A stretch of DNA of 64,000 nucleotides from Streptomyces nodosus (GTDB taxonomy: Bacteria > Actinomycetota > Actinomycetes > Streptomycetales > Streptomycetaceae): the NCBI RefSeq assembly GCF_008704995.1, contig NZ_CP023747.1, positions 186,001 through 250,000 of the forward strand, given 5' to 3'. The notes beneath the pieces were generated by a model. That model had not been told where the DNA came from. It saw only the letters and a list, made by a program, of their open reading frames with translations, and ran no database searches. This document shows, one piece after another, positions 43,782 to 52,413 of this stretch. Numbering within the stretch: the stretch's first letter is position 1; each line of letters opens with the position of its first letter. The translations under genes and the position numbers were made by a program.

Positions 43782-44954
43782 CTACCTGTGCGACGCCGCG
43801 TTCGCGCCGCGAACCCGGACCAGGCCCACGCTGGAGTACGGCAGTTCGTCGACCTCCTCCACAGGCACGTCGCGCTGCTTGGCGAGCAGCCGCACAAGGT
43901 CGAGGTCGGCGCTCGCCCCGCGCCGGACCAGGATCCGCCACGGGACGCGGCGCAGCAGTACGCGGATGGTCTCGCTGACGCCGGGCTTGACGAACCTGGT
44001 GTTGTGGATGCCGTACTCCTCGCTGATCCGCTCGACGGCTGCCCACCCCCACCATGTGGGCGTACGGTCGGCGGCGGCCAGTTCCTTGGCGTCGGCGGCG
44101 ACGTCGGCCTCGACGTCCGGGAAACGGGCGGAGACCGTGTCGAGGAATTCGCGGGAGACGTCGGCGTCGGCGAGCTCACGGTAGAACTTGGCTCCGTGGA
44201 AATCGTGCGGGCCGACGAGGTCGGCACGGAGAACACTCCGCGATATCAGCCCGGCAACGGTGGAGTTGAGACAGGCGGAGGGGATGAGGATGTCGTCGCG
44301 CGAGCCATAGGTCTCCACGCACGAGCCGGGGTCGGCGAGGACCGTGAGGCGCGGGTCGAAGGGGGTGCCGCGCAGTTCCTCGGCCAGTTGGCGGGTGACG
44401 GAGCCCTTACCGGTCCAGCCGTCGACGAAGACGACATCGGCCGGGTCGTGGTGGTCGGCCAGCCACTGCAGGGCGGTGGTGTCGATGCCGCGGCCGAAGA
44501 TCATGGAGAGCGCGTAGTGCGGCAGGTCGAGACCGTGCGCATGCCGTGCCCAATGGCGCATCAGCACGCCTACGGGGGTGCCGGCGCGGAGGAGCGAAAC
44601 GAGGACGGGGCGGGGTGACCGCTCGCTGAGCACGGTCTCGGTGACGACACCGATGGCACGGGCGGTACGGACCGCGGAATCCTCGAGCGCGGCCCGGTAG
44701 AGGTCCAGGTACGACGCATCCGGCTGGTACTCGATGGGCAGCGCCTCGCGGTAGCGGGCGCCGCCGCCCAGGACGGCTTCCTCGCGCTCCTCCGTGGGGG
44801 TGGTCTCAAGGGCCACTCCAGAGAGGTCCTTAAGCAGCCAGCCGACATCCTCGGGGGCGTACGAGGAAAACGCGGGGCCGCGCAAGGGAGTACCGGAAGC
44901 ACGCCTCTGACAGCCCGTCAGTAAAGGTGCACTGCGTTCGGCTTCAGTGGCCAT
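43782..44954 (-). CDS. StiP-family (PRTase-like) protein
   Basis: 390 residues resembling the PRTase/StiP proteins of tellurite-stress-type operons. VLVSLLRAGTPVGVLMRHWA and YALSMIFGRGIDTTALQWLA, then VVFVDGWTGKGSVTRQLAEE (phosphoribosyl-binding-like loop), are followed by TWWGWAAVERISEEYGI and a C-terminal domain with VSETIRVLLRRVPWRILVRR. Biochemical role unknown. GAAAGG precedes ATG 44954. It ends the reverse-strand run NDK-like / peptide / kinase / StiP. Confidence 0.75.
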   Translation of the reverse strand: MATEAERSAPLLTGCQRRASGTPLRGPAFSSYAPEDVGWLLKDLSGVALETTPTEEREEAVLGGGARYREALPIEYQPDASYLDLYRAALEDSAVRTARAIGVVTETVLSERSPRPVLVSLLRAGTPVGVLMRHWARHAHGLDLPHYALSMIFGRGIDTTALQWLADHHDPADVVFVDGWTGKGSVTRQLAEELRGTPFDPRLTVLADPGSCVETYGSRDDILIPSACLNSTVAGLISRSVLRADLVGPHDFHGAKFYRELADADVSREFLDTVSARFPDVEADVAADAKELAAADRTPTWWGWAAVERISEEYGIHNTRFVKPGVSETIRVLLRRVPWRILVRRGASADLDLVRLLAKQRDVPVEEVDELPYSSVGLVRVRGANAASHR

Positions 44955-45029
44955 AGCCCGGCCTTTCTACAAGGACAACACCGGCTGCGTACGCGGGAAT
45001 CGGGGCCTCGTTCAGGATGGACATTTCGT

Positions 45030-46085
45030 TCACTGCTCCGCGAGACGCGCCAGCGTGCGGTCCCGAACCGTGGGATCGAGCATGTCCGCGTTTATATAGA
45101 AGCGCCGTGCTCCTCCGACAAGGTCGCTCATGCGCCGCTTCATTTCTGTGAAGGCGGCACTGTATCGGTAGAAGTCGTTGTCCAGATGGGCGAACATGTC
45201 GTCCTTCAATCCGTAGGCACCGGGCGCGCAGGCAAAGAGGTCCAAGAACGCCGTGAAAGGCTCCGCGTCAATTTCATCGAAGCAGGGGGGCCGGTCCGGG
45301 TTGTAATCGATGATGCACAGGTTGCGGACCGTGGCTTCGGCGATCGCCTCGCTACCGAAGATGAGATCGGGATCAAGCCGATATTCAGATGCTTCCAGGT
45401 GTTTCTCCAGCTGGCCCGAACCAATGAGCTGGTCGAAGCCCGGGCCCTTCCGGACCCGCATCGCGGAAGGTACGCCATGCACGGTTTCTCCGTCTGTCAG
45501 CACATGCGTATTGCTCAAGAACCGCGCACCCGCGGCACAGGCCTGTGTAAGGAAGACGGTCTTCCCGGCTTTCTGGCGGCCGAACAGCAGGGTGGCACCC
45601 TGCGGCTGGACTAAAGCTGCGGCTTTGAGGTGCACGAGACCATGATCGATAGCAAAGTCGGTGAGCAGACGTTTGGTGAAGTACGGCCAGAGGGTGCGCT
45701 CCAGCTCGCGACCGAAGACATAGATTCGATCACCACGAGTCACCAGATAGGCGGGCGGACCGAAATGGTGGGTGATGTAGGAGCCTCCGCGAAACCGGTC
45801 GGCGCGGTATCCCTGGTCCACAAGGGGCTCGATCAGCGCCGCATCGATCGGGTCTCGGTTCAGATCTACAAAGACGAGTTCGTATGCGCAGGCCGTCTCG
45901 GGAGAGGCGTACCGAGTGTAGAAGGCGTACCCGGCGAAGTCCGCGACGTTGCTGGAGACGCGAACCTTGAACAAGTTGAGATCGATCACCCGGGACGACC
46001 TGATTGTGTAGTGCTGACCGAGAGCGTCACGCACGTCATCACGTGTGTCCGGTTCGACCGAGACCGGAGCGATCTGCGAAGTCAT
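45030..46085 (-). CDS. HPr kinase-related protein (HprK-like P-loop kinase)
   Basis: 351 residues. LLFGRQKAGKTVFLTQACAA holds the P-loop GRQKAGKT (169-176) of HprK/PEPCK-type kinases; FLSNTHVLTDGETVHGVPSA follows at the spacing expected for the second acidic motif. The N-terminal half is a separate domain. HprK homologues in some lasso peptide loci phosphorylate the C-terminal Ser of the precursor. A 30-residue peptide ending in Ser is encoded 119 bp upstream. Confidence 0.78.
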   Translation of the reverse strand: MTSQIAPVSVEPDTRDDVRDALGQHYTIRSSRVIDLNLFKVRVSSNVADFAGYAFYTRYASPETACAYELVFVDLNRDPIDAALIEPLVDQGYRADRFRGGSYITHHFGPPAYLVTRGDRIYVFGRELERTLWPYFTKRLLTDFAIDHGLVHLKAAALVQPQGATLLFGRQKAGKTVFLTQACAAGARFLSNTHVLTDGETVHGVPSAMRVRKGPGFDQLIGSGQLEKHLEASEYRLDPDLIFGSEAIAEATVRNLCIIDYNPDRPPCFDEIDAEPFTAFLDLFACAPGAYGLKDDMFAHLDNDFYRYSAAFTEMKRRMSDLVGGARRFYINADMLDPTVRDRTLARLAEQ

Positions 46086-46203
46086 GCTGTCCTGCCTTTC
46101 AAGAGTTCCTACGGCTTCCAGAGTGAACGGCCATGGCTACCTCACCGCCGCGATCGGCCCGATGGGCGGAACAGCCGATCCGGTAAGTAAATCCGATCGA
46201 TTG

Positions 46204-46296
46204 TCATGATGCGGCTGCCTTCGCCGGCCGGCTGAGGTCAGTCGGAAACTGCCGCGAGATCGCCGCGAACAACGACACCACCCTGGACCTGCGCAT
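46204..46296 (-). CDS. 30-residue peptide, candidate substrate of the HprK-like kinase
   Basis: ATG 46296 is preceded by AGAGAGGGGACC at good spacing. The product begins MRRSRVVSLFAAISRQFP and ends LSRPAKAAAS: 30 residues, basic, no Cys, Ser as last residue. It lies between the NDK-like gene (64 bp upstream) and the kinase gene on the same strand. The codon use is ordinary. It could also be a leader peptide without further role. Confidence 0.5.
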   Translation of the reverse strand: MRRSRVVSLFAAISRQFPTDLSRPAKAAAS

Positions 46297-46359
46297 ACTG
46301 GTCCCCTCTCTGTTTCCTGCACTGCCTGTCACAGCCGTTACCCGATCCCCCCTGGGAGA

Positions 46360-47310
46360 TCAGGAGTCGACCGACCAAGCGGACCGGCTCACGTCAGGAA
46401 TTACTGGTTCGGCCGCCAGATGCCGGGCGCCCAGTTGGGCTGCCACTGATATCCGGTCCCAACGCGACCACTGCATCCCAAACCTGTCCGCCAAGGCGAG
46501 AAGCGACTGCCAGTCCTTGCTCCGGCCGGATCGCACCTGTTGGAGCAGCACGGCCAATTCCGCGCTGTTCGGATGGCTGGACAGCTGCGCGTCCAGTCTG
46601 TCCAACGCTGGTTTCCAGAACAGGTCGGACGCTTCGGTGCATGCCTCGACTTCCGTCAGGGCCGCCAGCACCTGCTGCGTAACATCCCGACGGCTGTCGA
46701 GGACAGCGAGGAGGCGCTTCCGCTCCGACCTCTCGAAGAAGACTCCCAACTCCCTCAGAATGTCGGCGGGTTCGTCCGCGACATGAATGTACGTGAGCGC
46801 CGAGGCCTGGGCTGCTCCCGCGATCCGCCTCAGGTGGTATGCCTCCCGATCCTCAGGGCGAGTCGGTCCCTTCATGTCGCTCAGTCTGGCGGTAGCCGGT
46901 ATCTCTGATTCCGTCGTGTCTCGGAGCAGGATGTACAGCGACTCCCCTATCGGCATGATCATGTCCATCAAATCGATGCGCTCGCGGGTCGCGACGTTCA
47001 ACTGGTATCGCCACAGTTCGCGACTGGTATGACGGTCGAACCGGACTTTTCTCCATGCAACTGGAACAAAGCCCGCGGCGCGGACCGCGGTCAGTAGCCT
47101 CGCTCCGCCCCGGACGGCAACAACGTCCGGCTTCAGAACCATTGGGGCGACGCGATGGAGCTGATCGGCTACAGTCCGTTCGGTGCCGAGGAGGTCGGCC
47201 AGGTCGTCCCAGGCGTCTCGGTAGTAGGGGTCGACCGCGTAGGTTTCCCGCTTGCGCCCCTCCCGACTCAGCCATTCCGGTACGACACACGCTCTTTCGG
47301 GTTGATCCAT
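46360..47310 (-). CDS. Protein with a divergent nucleoside-diphosphate-kinase domain
   Basis: 316 residues. APMVLKPDVVAVRGGARLLT starts an NDK-like domain (about 55-195): LKPD is kept, and YIHVADEPADILRELGVFF matches the region of the NDK active-site His (His176), but the preceding Asn is Tyr and an insertion separates the halves. A 120-residue helical C-terminal domain is added. ATG 47310 has GGGAGGGGC upstream. It is probably a specialised phosphotransfer protein working with the HprK-like kinase and peptide encoded downstream. Confidence 0.6.
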   Translation of the reverse strand: MDQPERACVVPEWLSREGRKRETYAVDPYYRDAWDDLADLLGTERTVADQLHRVAPMVLKPDVVAVRGGARLLTAVRAAGFVPVAWRKVRFDRHTSRELWRYQLNVATRERIDLMDMIMPIGESLYILLRDTTESEIPATARLSDMKGPTRPEDREAYHLRRIAGAAQASALTYIHVADEPADILRELGVFFERSERKRLLAVLDSRRDVTQQVLAALTEVEACTEASDLFWKPALDRLDAQLSSHPNSAELAVLLQQVRSGRSKDWQSLLALADRFGMQWSRWDRISVAAQLGARHLAAEPVIPDVSRSAWSVDS

Positions 47311-48027
47311 GCTCAATGCCCCTCCCATAGCATGACGTTGGGTTGCTGCACCGGCAGCGATGACCGCCCTACCCAGAAAACCGTTCACCTGCCGGTTCTG
47401 CGGCGTAAAGACATCTGTCGGGTCACCACCCAGGACGAACTGACCGATTCCACAGGCGTGGGCAGAGAGGTCGTCACCTCGAAAGCCGAGACCGACCCGG
47501 AAGTCGTCAATGCTGTCCGGGCGCTTGGCGAGTCGATCCGTTACCGTCCCGGCTTCGGCAACGTCGCCGGCGCACCAGGCAGCCCACCTTGACGGCCACC
47601 GTGCCCTGCACGTCCTCGGTGATGTGCTGCACGCTCGCCGCCAAGGATCCCAGCGACTCGGCGTCCGCGGTCAGGCCGTCTGAAATCACTGTGCCCGGAA
47701 AGGTCGCCCGGGTACGCGATTCTCCGCCTTGTAATGCTCCCTCCCCGTTCGAGGGGCGTGGGAGAGGTCCCTTGCACCGGACGCCGCGGGCTTCCGGTGA
47801 ACCTCTCCGGCTACAGCGTCAGTAAGGGGTACGTCTTCCCTCGGCAACGCCCACCGGGGCAGCAGAGGCCGGGGGGAACTGGCGTAACCGGTGTCACGGC
47901 AGGGTGCAAAGTCATGAAGCAACTGTGGTAGCTAGCAGCTCTTCGTCTCAAGACGTTGTCCGTTGCCCACCATAGAAGCAACGGGTAACACCAGATTGGC
48001 CTTGCCGATCGTCCGCATCTACGCCTA
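47311..48027. other. No intact gene; coding relics on the reverse strand
   Basis: Reverse strand 47580-47690 reads ISDGLTADAESLGSLAASVQ, HITEDVQGTVAVKVG, suggesting a small WXG100-like or helical protein. 47390-47480 reads DDLSAHACGIGQFVLGGDPT in another frame. Neither is complete. At about 47950-47970 the reverse strand has a copy of the GCAACGGACAACG element. Confidence 0.35.
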
Positions 48028-49180
48028 CTGGCCTTGAATGCGTGATGTCGTCATGGTGGGGCGGGCACCAGTCCGGTTCCGGTGAAGCAGCCGTCGAGAA
48101 CGTCGCGGCGGTACTGGAGTTGACGTAAGCCCCCGCCGGGCGGCGTTGATCAGGTCTTGTGGGTCGGCGAAAGCACGGTTGGCCGTGGTGGTGCGCCGCA
48201 GTACCGACCAGATGCCCTCGGCCGGGTTGAGGTCCGGAGCGTAGGGCGGGAGTTGGTAGACGGTGAGCCAGTCCCGTTCGGCGATGTAGCGGCGCATCCC
48301 GGCCGTCAGGTGGGTGTTCAAGTTGTCCCAGATCGGCACGATCGGGCCGCCGAGCTGCTGGTGCGCGGTCTGGATCAGATCGCGGTAGTCCTTCCAGAAG
48401 AAGCTTTTGCGTCCGTCGGGTCGGGCGTCCGGGCAGGGCCGGCAGATCAGCCGGGAGCGTTCGCCGGGTTTGTAGCAGACCAGGGCGGCGACGGACAGCC
48501 GGCGGCGGGAGCGTCCCCGCACGCGCACGACGGGAGTGTGGCCGCGGCGGGACCAGGTGCAGGTGGTCGGCGGCGTCATCGAGAAGCCGGCCTCGTCCTC
48601 GAAGACGAGCCAGGCACCGAGCACCGCCACGGTCCTTCCACCTGGGGCCAGGTCTCCTTCACCCAGCCAGCCACCGCCGCCTCGTCGCACTCCGCCGCTC
48701 GGCGGGCCGGTACCTGGCAGCTCCAGCCATGCCGCTTGAGCAGCGCGGCAACGCCCTGCACCGTGTAGCTCTTGTGAAACCGACGTCCAATGAGCGTCTT
48801 GATCCGTGACAGGGTCCAGGTCTGGTCCGGCCAGCCGTGTGCCACCGGCCCCTTGGTCAGCTCCTGCTCCAGCACGGTGAACAGCTCGTCACTGAGCAGC
48901 GGTAATGATGCCGGCCCTTTGGAGGCCAGGGCTCTCGGCCCGCCCTGGGACCAGGCCTTGCGCCATCGTTGTACCGACCGGACGCTGACCCGCAGAGTGT
49001 GCGCTATGACCGCGTTCTCGTCACCCTGGATGAACCGCGCGGCCGCCTCCAGCCTCAGCGTCTCGCGGAAGACCCGCCGCTCGTCGGTCAGTCCGCCCCC
49101 TTGCACATACCGCACGCAGTTGGCATACCGCAGGGATCATGGGCCGTCAGCCCCTGCCGACACCACGCTTTGAAGGTCAG
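48028..49180 (-). mobile_element. IS630-family element, copy 1 (1153 bp)
   Basis: The ends CTGGCCTTGAATGCG and (right, reverse strand) CTGACCTTCAAAGCG are inverted repeats flanked by TA on both sides (48026-48027, 49181-49182), as expected for IS630. Close relative of the element at 54634-55781. Confidence 0.8.
48058..49115 (-). pseudogene. IS630 transposase, defective
   Basis: The first frame (from 49115) has the HTH (VIAHTLRVSVRSVQRWRKAW). The second holds the DDE core: LVFEDEAGFSMTPP, VPIWDNLNTHLT and LPPYAPDLNPAEGIWS. The frame change near 48630 is shared with the intact copy and so is probably programmed. The C-terminus (RRGLTSTPVPPRRSRR) is shifted relative to the other copy, so this copy is likely dead. 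Confidence 0.72.
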
Positions 49181-49384
49181 TAACGGCCTTCTCCCGCGCG
49201 ACGGCGACGGTCGCCAGCGGGCAGCCGGTCCGGGCAGGGCCGCAGCCACAGCACCTCGTCGCTGGTCGCAGGCTCCGGGCGGCACTTGGCGAGCAGGTCC
49301 AGGCAAGCGTTGGTAGCTATCCAGCACGGTCAGGCCCGGAACGTCGACTGCCCCTCGAAGGTCTCCCGCCGCCGCCAGGCACGG

Positions 49385-49460
49385 AGCCTCGGCTGGATCA
49401 TGCTTCACCGCCGCCTGGCCCGCGACTACGAGACCACACCCACCCGGCGAGAAACCCACT
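49385..49460 (+). mobile_element. C-terminal scrap of an IS5-type transposase
   Basis: LGWIMLHRRLARDYETTPTR is the characteristic end of IS5-type (DDE_Tnp_1) transposases. Nothing upstream in frame belongs to it. Confidence 0.55.
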
Positions 49461-49543
49461 AGGGCATAAGGGGTGATCTTCCTCAATCGAATGCTCACTC
49501 GAAGACCCTGCTTTGGCGGCGCCGTAGGTGTGGGCGCCGCACT

Positions 49544-49621
49544 ATGGAACAGTCTCCTGCCAAAGAGGCAACGGACAACGCCTGGTCCGGAAGCCGAGCG
49601 CCAGTCATGCTGCGGAAGTGA
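49544..49621 (+). CDS. 25-residue candidate peptide with ATDNAW motif
   Basis: ATG 49544 reads MEQSPAKEATDNAWSGS and ends APVMLRK. Its TGA overlaps the GTG of a nucleotidyltransferase relic (GTGA). The same junction, motif and distance to stop occur at 36043-36144. No good ribosome binding site is visible, and an IS5 scrap lies upstream, so it may be the end of a truncated longer gene. Confidence 0.35.
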   Translation: MEQSPAKEATDNAWSGSRAPVMLRK

Positions 49622-49790
49622 GTACTGATGTTGCGCCCCCGAATACGCTGGGCCTGCTGTTCGGAGCTGGACAGTGACCCGAGCGACGGTCTCGCGAAGC
49701 TATCGCACAGGGCACGAGTAACGCACTGCACGCCGCCCGCCCTGATGCTGTCGGTACTCGAGAATGAAGGCGTCGACCTGGGCCACGAGC
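49618..49790 (+). pseudogene. N-terminal relic of a second nucleotidyltransferase gene
   Basis: GTG 49618 reads VSTDVAPPNTLGLLFG, shifts frame at about 49665, then DSDPSDGLAKLSHRARVTHC and [17 protein letters not shown] follow. These match residues 2-63 of the protein encoded at 34943-36046. It is cut off at about 49785 before the catalytic motif. Confidence 0.75.
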
Positions 49791-49862
49791 GAGTGGCTGC
49801 GGAAGAAGCGCGCCTGGCAGAGGAAGAAGCACGCAGCTCGAGTCTCCCGGAAAGGCCCTTTC

Positions 49863-50462
49863 ATGGCATCGCGCATCCTGCTGGCCCGGCATGGACAGAC
49901 GGAATGGTCGCTGTTCGGCAAACACACCGGCAGGTCCGACATCCCGCTGCTGGACGAGGGACGACTCGGCGCGAAACTGCTCGGCGAGCGCCTGCACCGC
50001 GCGCCGATGGACGGCCTCCCCGGGGTGGAGATCCGTACGAGTCCGCTCGCACGCGCGCGTGAGACGTGCGAGATCGCCGGCTTCGGCGACCGGGCGACCC
50101 CGTGGGACGCGCTCACGGAGTGGGACTTCGGAGCGTACGAGGGGATGACCTCCGACGAGATCCGGGCCGAACGTCCGGACTGGCTGATCTGGCGGGACGG
50201 TGTGCCCGGGGGCGAGAGCCGCGCCGAGGTCTCCGCGCGCGCGGACGCGGTGGTCGAGTGGGTCCGCTCCGAGGAGCGTGACGTGCTGGTCTTCGCCCAC
50301 AACTACATCCTGCGCACGATCGGCGCCCGCTGGTTCGGCCTGGACATCGACTTCGCGGCCCACGGGCGCCTCAATCCCACGTCCCTCTCGGTCCTGGGGT
50401 GGTCCTCCTACGGAGAGCCCACGATCGAGACCTGGAACGACTGCGGCCACCTGAGCGCGTAA
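49863..50462 (+). CDS. Histidine phosphatase family protein
   Basis: 199 residues of the phosphoglycerate-mutase-like superfamily. The catalytic RHG motif is in [55 protein letters not shown] and the second His in [17 protein letters not shown] complete the active site. It removes phosphate from a small metabolite of unknown identity. ATG 49863 has GGAAAGG upstream. Confidence 0.88.
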   Translation: MASRILLARHGQTEWSLFGKHTGRSDIPLLDEGRLGAKLLGERLHRAPMDGLPGVEIRTSPLARARETCEIAGFGDRATPWDALTEWDFGAYEGMTSDEIRAERPDWLIWRDGVPGGESRAEVSARADAVVEWVRSEERDVLVFAHNYILRTIGARWFGLDIDFAAHGRLNPTSLSVLGWSSYGEPTIETWNDCGHLSA

Positions 50463-50503
50463 CCGTTCCCGGCCGGGGACCCGATTGCCAGCCGTCGTCG
50501 GGC

Positions 50504-50750
50504 TCAGACCGACCGGGGCAGCGCACCGTGCCGTTCCAGGAAGTCCGACACCCCCGAGGCGCGGCGGTGCGGCAGCAGGACCCGGGCCATGCCCGCCGGC
50601 ATCCTCCGCACCCGGGACGACTGGACCTCGTCCAGCAGGTCCAGGACGCGCAGCCCGGCCGCGGCGGCCTCGTCGGGGTGCCCGGCGCGGGCCCGGTCGT
50701 CGGCGAGTTCGGCCGTGTGGAGGGGATGGACCGGGAAGGCTTGCGGCACG
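50504..50750 (-). pseudogene. C-terminal relic of an XRE/TPR regulator
   Basis: HTAELADDRARAGHPDEAAA, AGLRVLDLLDEVQSSRVRRM and GVSDFLERHG on the reverse strand form the usual C-terminus of Streptomyces XRE regulators with TPR-like repeats. The rest is missing. Confidence 0.55.
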
Positions 50751-50852
50751 GAAGGATCCGGTCAACAGCAGTGCGATCCAGCCCCGCGCGACCACCTCAA
50801 GGGCCAGGTATCTGCTCTGGTCAGAGCCCCTGGAGCCTGTCCAAGCGTCATC

Positions 50853-50898
50853 GCTTCCCAAGCCGAGAGCGCGAGTTCGATTCTCGTCACCCGCTCCA
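50853..50898 (+). tRNA. 3' part of tRNA-Gly(CCC): attachment-site scar
   Basis: GCTTCCCAAGC contains the anticodon loop of tRNA-Gly(CCC), and GCGAGTTCGATTCTCGT the complete T arm, followed by the acceptor end CACCCGCTCCA. The 5' half (GCGGGTG...) is absent. A partial 3' tRNA end next to an integrase C-terminus is the usual product of site-specific integration by actinomycete elements. Confidence 0.7.
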
Positions 50899-50947
50899 GA
50901 ATGAAGGCCCACGTCAAAGGCCCAGGCCTTGTTGCCGCACCTGGTGA

Positions 50948-51148
50948 TCACTCGTCGCGTGCCGGAAGGCCTGCCGGGTCCCTCCCCCTCTCAGCCTTCT
51001 CGGCCCGAGCCTTCCGAACTGTGGCGTCGAGGGCTGCGGCGACCTCTCGCTGCCGCGCGTCGTCGGAGTGCTGATAGATCAGCGCGGCCTTCTCCGACGA
51101 CTGGCCGGCTCGCACCATGGTGTCCTCGAGCGTGGCGCCGGACTCTTG
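50948..51148 (-). pseudogene. Tyrosine recombinase (integrase) C-terminus
   Basis: Reverse strand reads ESGATLEDTMVRAGQSSEKA, ALIYQHSDDARQREVAAALD, ATVRKARAEKAER. This is the C-terminal helix region with the catalytic Tyr (IYQHS) of actinobacterial integrases. The gene stops 50 bp from the tRNA end, as in AICE-type elements, and is cut by the IS21 end at about 51149. Confidence 0.75.
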
Positions 51149-51200
51149 GCGACGGGTGAATCCTGACCCTCTGACGGCGGATCAAATCTGATTCTCTGTG
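51149..51200. mobile_element. IS21-family end (second copy)
   Basis: TGGCGACGGGTGAATCCTGA and CTCTGACGGCGGATCAAATC match the IS21 end at 32041. It marks the truncation point of the integrase gene. No istA/istB coding follows. Confidence 0.5.
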
Positions 51201-51246
51201 GTGGTCCCTCCTGATCTTGATCAAGGTCAGGAGGAGAGAGGGTGAT

Positions 51247-51712
51247 TCAGGCGAGCAGGTTGCCGTCGGGGGCGGTGACGTACCGGGTGACGTCGGTGCC
51301 GTCGGTGTCCCAGCTGGGCGTGGCTCGCAGGCCGTTGTAGTGGCTGGTGAGCGTAGAAGTGGTCGTCCAGGTGCCGCTGGCGCTGGAGGCCGTCGTGGCG
51401 GTGCCGATGCGGTGCTCGGCGTCCAGTGTCCAGGTCTCGCGATCGGTTCCGCTGGTGATCTGCCGCGGTGCGCCGTCGGCGTAGTGGTCGTATGCGGTTC
51501 CGTCCGCCGTGGCGGTGGTGTCGCCGAAGGCGTCGTATGAGTAACCGCTGGTGGTGATGCGGTTGTGTGCGTCGTAGGTGTAGGTGGTCGTTGTGGTGCC
51601 GTTGCAGTCTCCGCTTGTGGTCAGGTCAGGGCGGTGCGGTTGCCGGCCGAGTCTAGGGTGCAGGCGCGGATTGCGCACAGGTTGTCGCCGTCGGTGGTCT
51701 TTGACAGATCTG
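51247..51712 (-). pseudogene. RHS/YD-repeat protein fragment
   Basis: Reverse strand reads TLDSAGNRTALT, then after a frame change TYTYDAHNRITTSGYSYDAF, TAYDHYADGAPRQITSGTDR and VTRYVTAPDGNLLA. This is the YD-repeat pattern of RHS/wall-associated proteins, often carriers of polymorphic toxins. Both ends are missing and no toxin domain is seen. Confidence 0.7.
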
Positions 51713-52025
51713 TGGAGGGCGCCGCATTGGCCGGGACGACGAGACGGCCGGCTGGCCCCAGGGAGGCTGCAGGTTTTTTTGCGGGTTGCGACAACCTCAG
51801 GTGGGGCCGCACGTCTGGTGGGGTGAAAGGCGGTTTCCGGTACGGGATTTTCAGTACCGGCGCTGCCCGACCTGTCAGCGTTGTCCCCACACTCTTTGGA
51901 GTCGTTACCTATGCGGCACATCCGCGCCAAGAAGTCGAACCGTTCCCTACGTACCTGGGTACTGGGATCGGCTGCCGGTCTCACCCTGGTGGTGGGCGGC
52001 GGCATCGCCGCTCAGGCGGCCACCG
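51713..52025 (+). repeat. 313-bp direct repeat, copy 2
   Basis: Equal in length to 31725-32037 and nearly identical. Here it runs into the intact secreted repeat-protein gene, so this copy is probably the original. Confidence 0.85.
51793..51815 (+). promoter_or_regulatory. Candidate ECF-sigma promoter of the secreted-protein/sigma operon
   Basis: AACC (51793-51796), 15 bp, CGTC (51812-51815), about 95 bp before ATG 51911. The ECF sigma factor encoded two genes downstream is the obvious candidate to recognise it. Confidence 0.5.
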
Positions 52026-52342
52026 CCGGCCACGCGCACCCGGTCGTCAAGTCGGACACGTCGACCGAGGCCGACCCGAAGCCCGTGCCCTCCACCCCGG
52101 CGAAGCAGACCTCCGCCGACACCGACCCGACTCCCGTCCCGGGCGACTCGAACGGCAAGCCCTACCCGAGCGCCGTGCCCTCCACCCCGGGGAAGCAGAC
52201 TTCCACCCACACTGACCCGACTCCCGTCCCGGGCGACTCGAACGGCAAGCCCTACCCGTCCGCGGTCCCGGGCGACGCGAACGGTCAGCCCTACCCGTCC
52301 GCGGTCCCCGGTGACGCCAACGGCAAGCCCTACCGCCACTGA
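51911..52342 (+). CDS. Secreted repeat protein (VPGDxNGKPYPSA repeats)
   Basis: 143 residues. Positively charged start (MRHIRAKKSNRSLRTW), hydrophobic core and AQA/A cleavage near 36. The mature part is a low-complexity Pro/Thr/Asp chain: two 30-residue units ending TDPTPVPGDSNGKPYPSA, then VPGDANGQPYPSA and a terminal VPGDANGKPYRH. The same terminal unit ends the membrane protein at 53043. Found upstream of, and probably controlled by, the ECF sigma factor. It could be a secreted signal precursor or a wall-associated sensor ligand. Confidence 0.75.
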   Translation: MRHIRAKKSNRSLRTWVLGSAAGLTLVVGGGIAAQAATAGHAHPVVKSDTSTEADPKPVPSTPAKQTSADTDPTPVPGDSNGKPYPSAVPSTPGKQTSTHTDPTPVPGDSNGKPYPSAVPGDANGQPYPSAVPGDANGKPYRH

Positions 52343-52356
52343 GTCACCGACCATGC

Positions 52357-52393
52357 GTGTGGCGGGGTCGGACCAGAGCCGACCCCGCCACAC
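52357..52393 (+). terminator. Perfect 15-bp hairpin between the secreted-protein and sigma genes
   Basis: GTGTGGCGGGGTCGG (52357-52371) pairs perfectly with CCGACCCCGCCACAC (52379-52393) around ACCAGAG. It is 14 bp past the stop and 20 bp before the sigma start, so it could limit read-through into the sigma gene. Confidence 0.75.
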
Positions 52394-52413
52394 CCCTGAT
52401 GTGAACGAGACCG

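Noticed and set aside
43239..44618. 459-codon forward frame opposite the StiP-like gene
   Set aside because: The reverse strand holds the protein with recognisable motifs and a good start.
33084..47310. Classical lasso peptide cluster
   Set aside because: Nucleotidyltransferase and HprK-like kinase fit some lasso loci, but no asparagine-synthase-like cyclase, B1/B2 protein or typical precursor was found.
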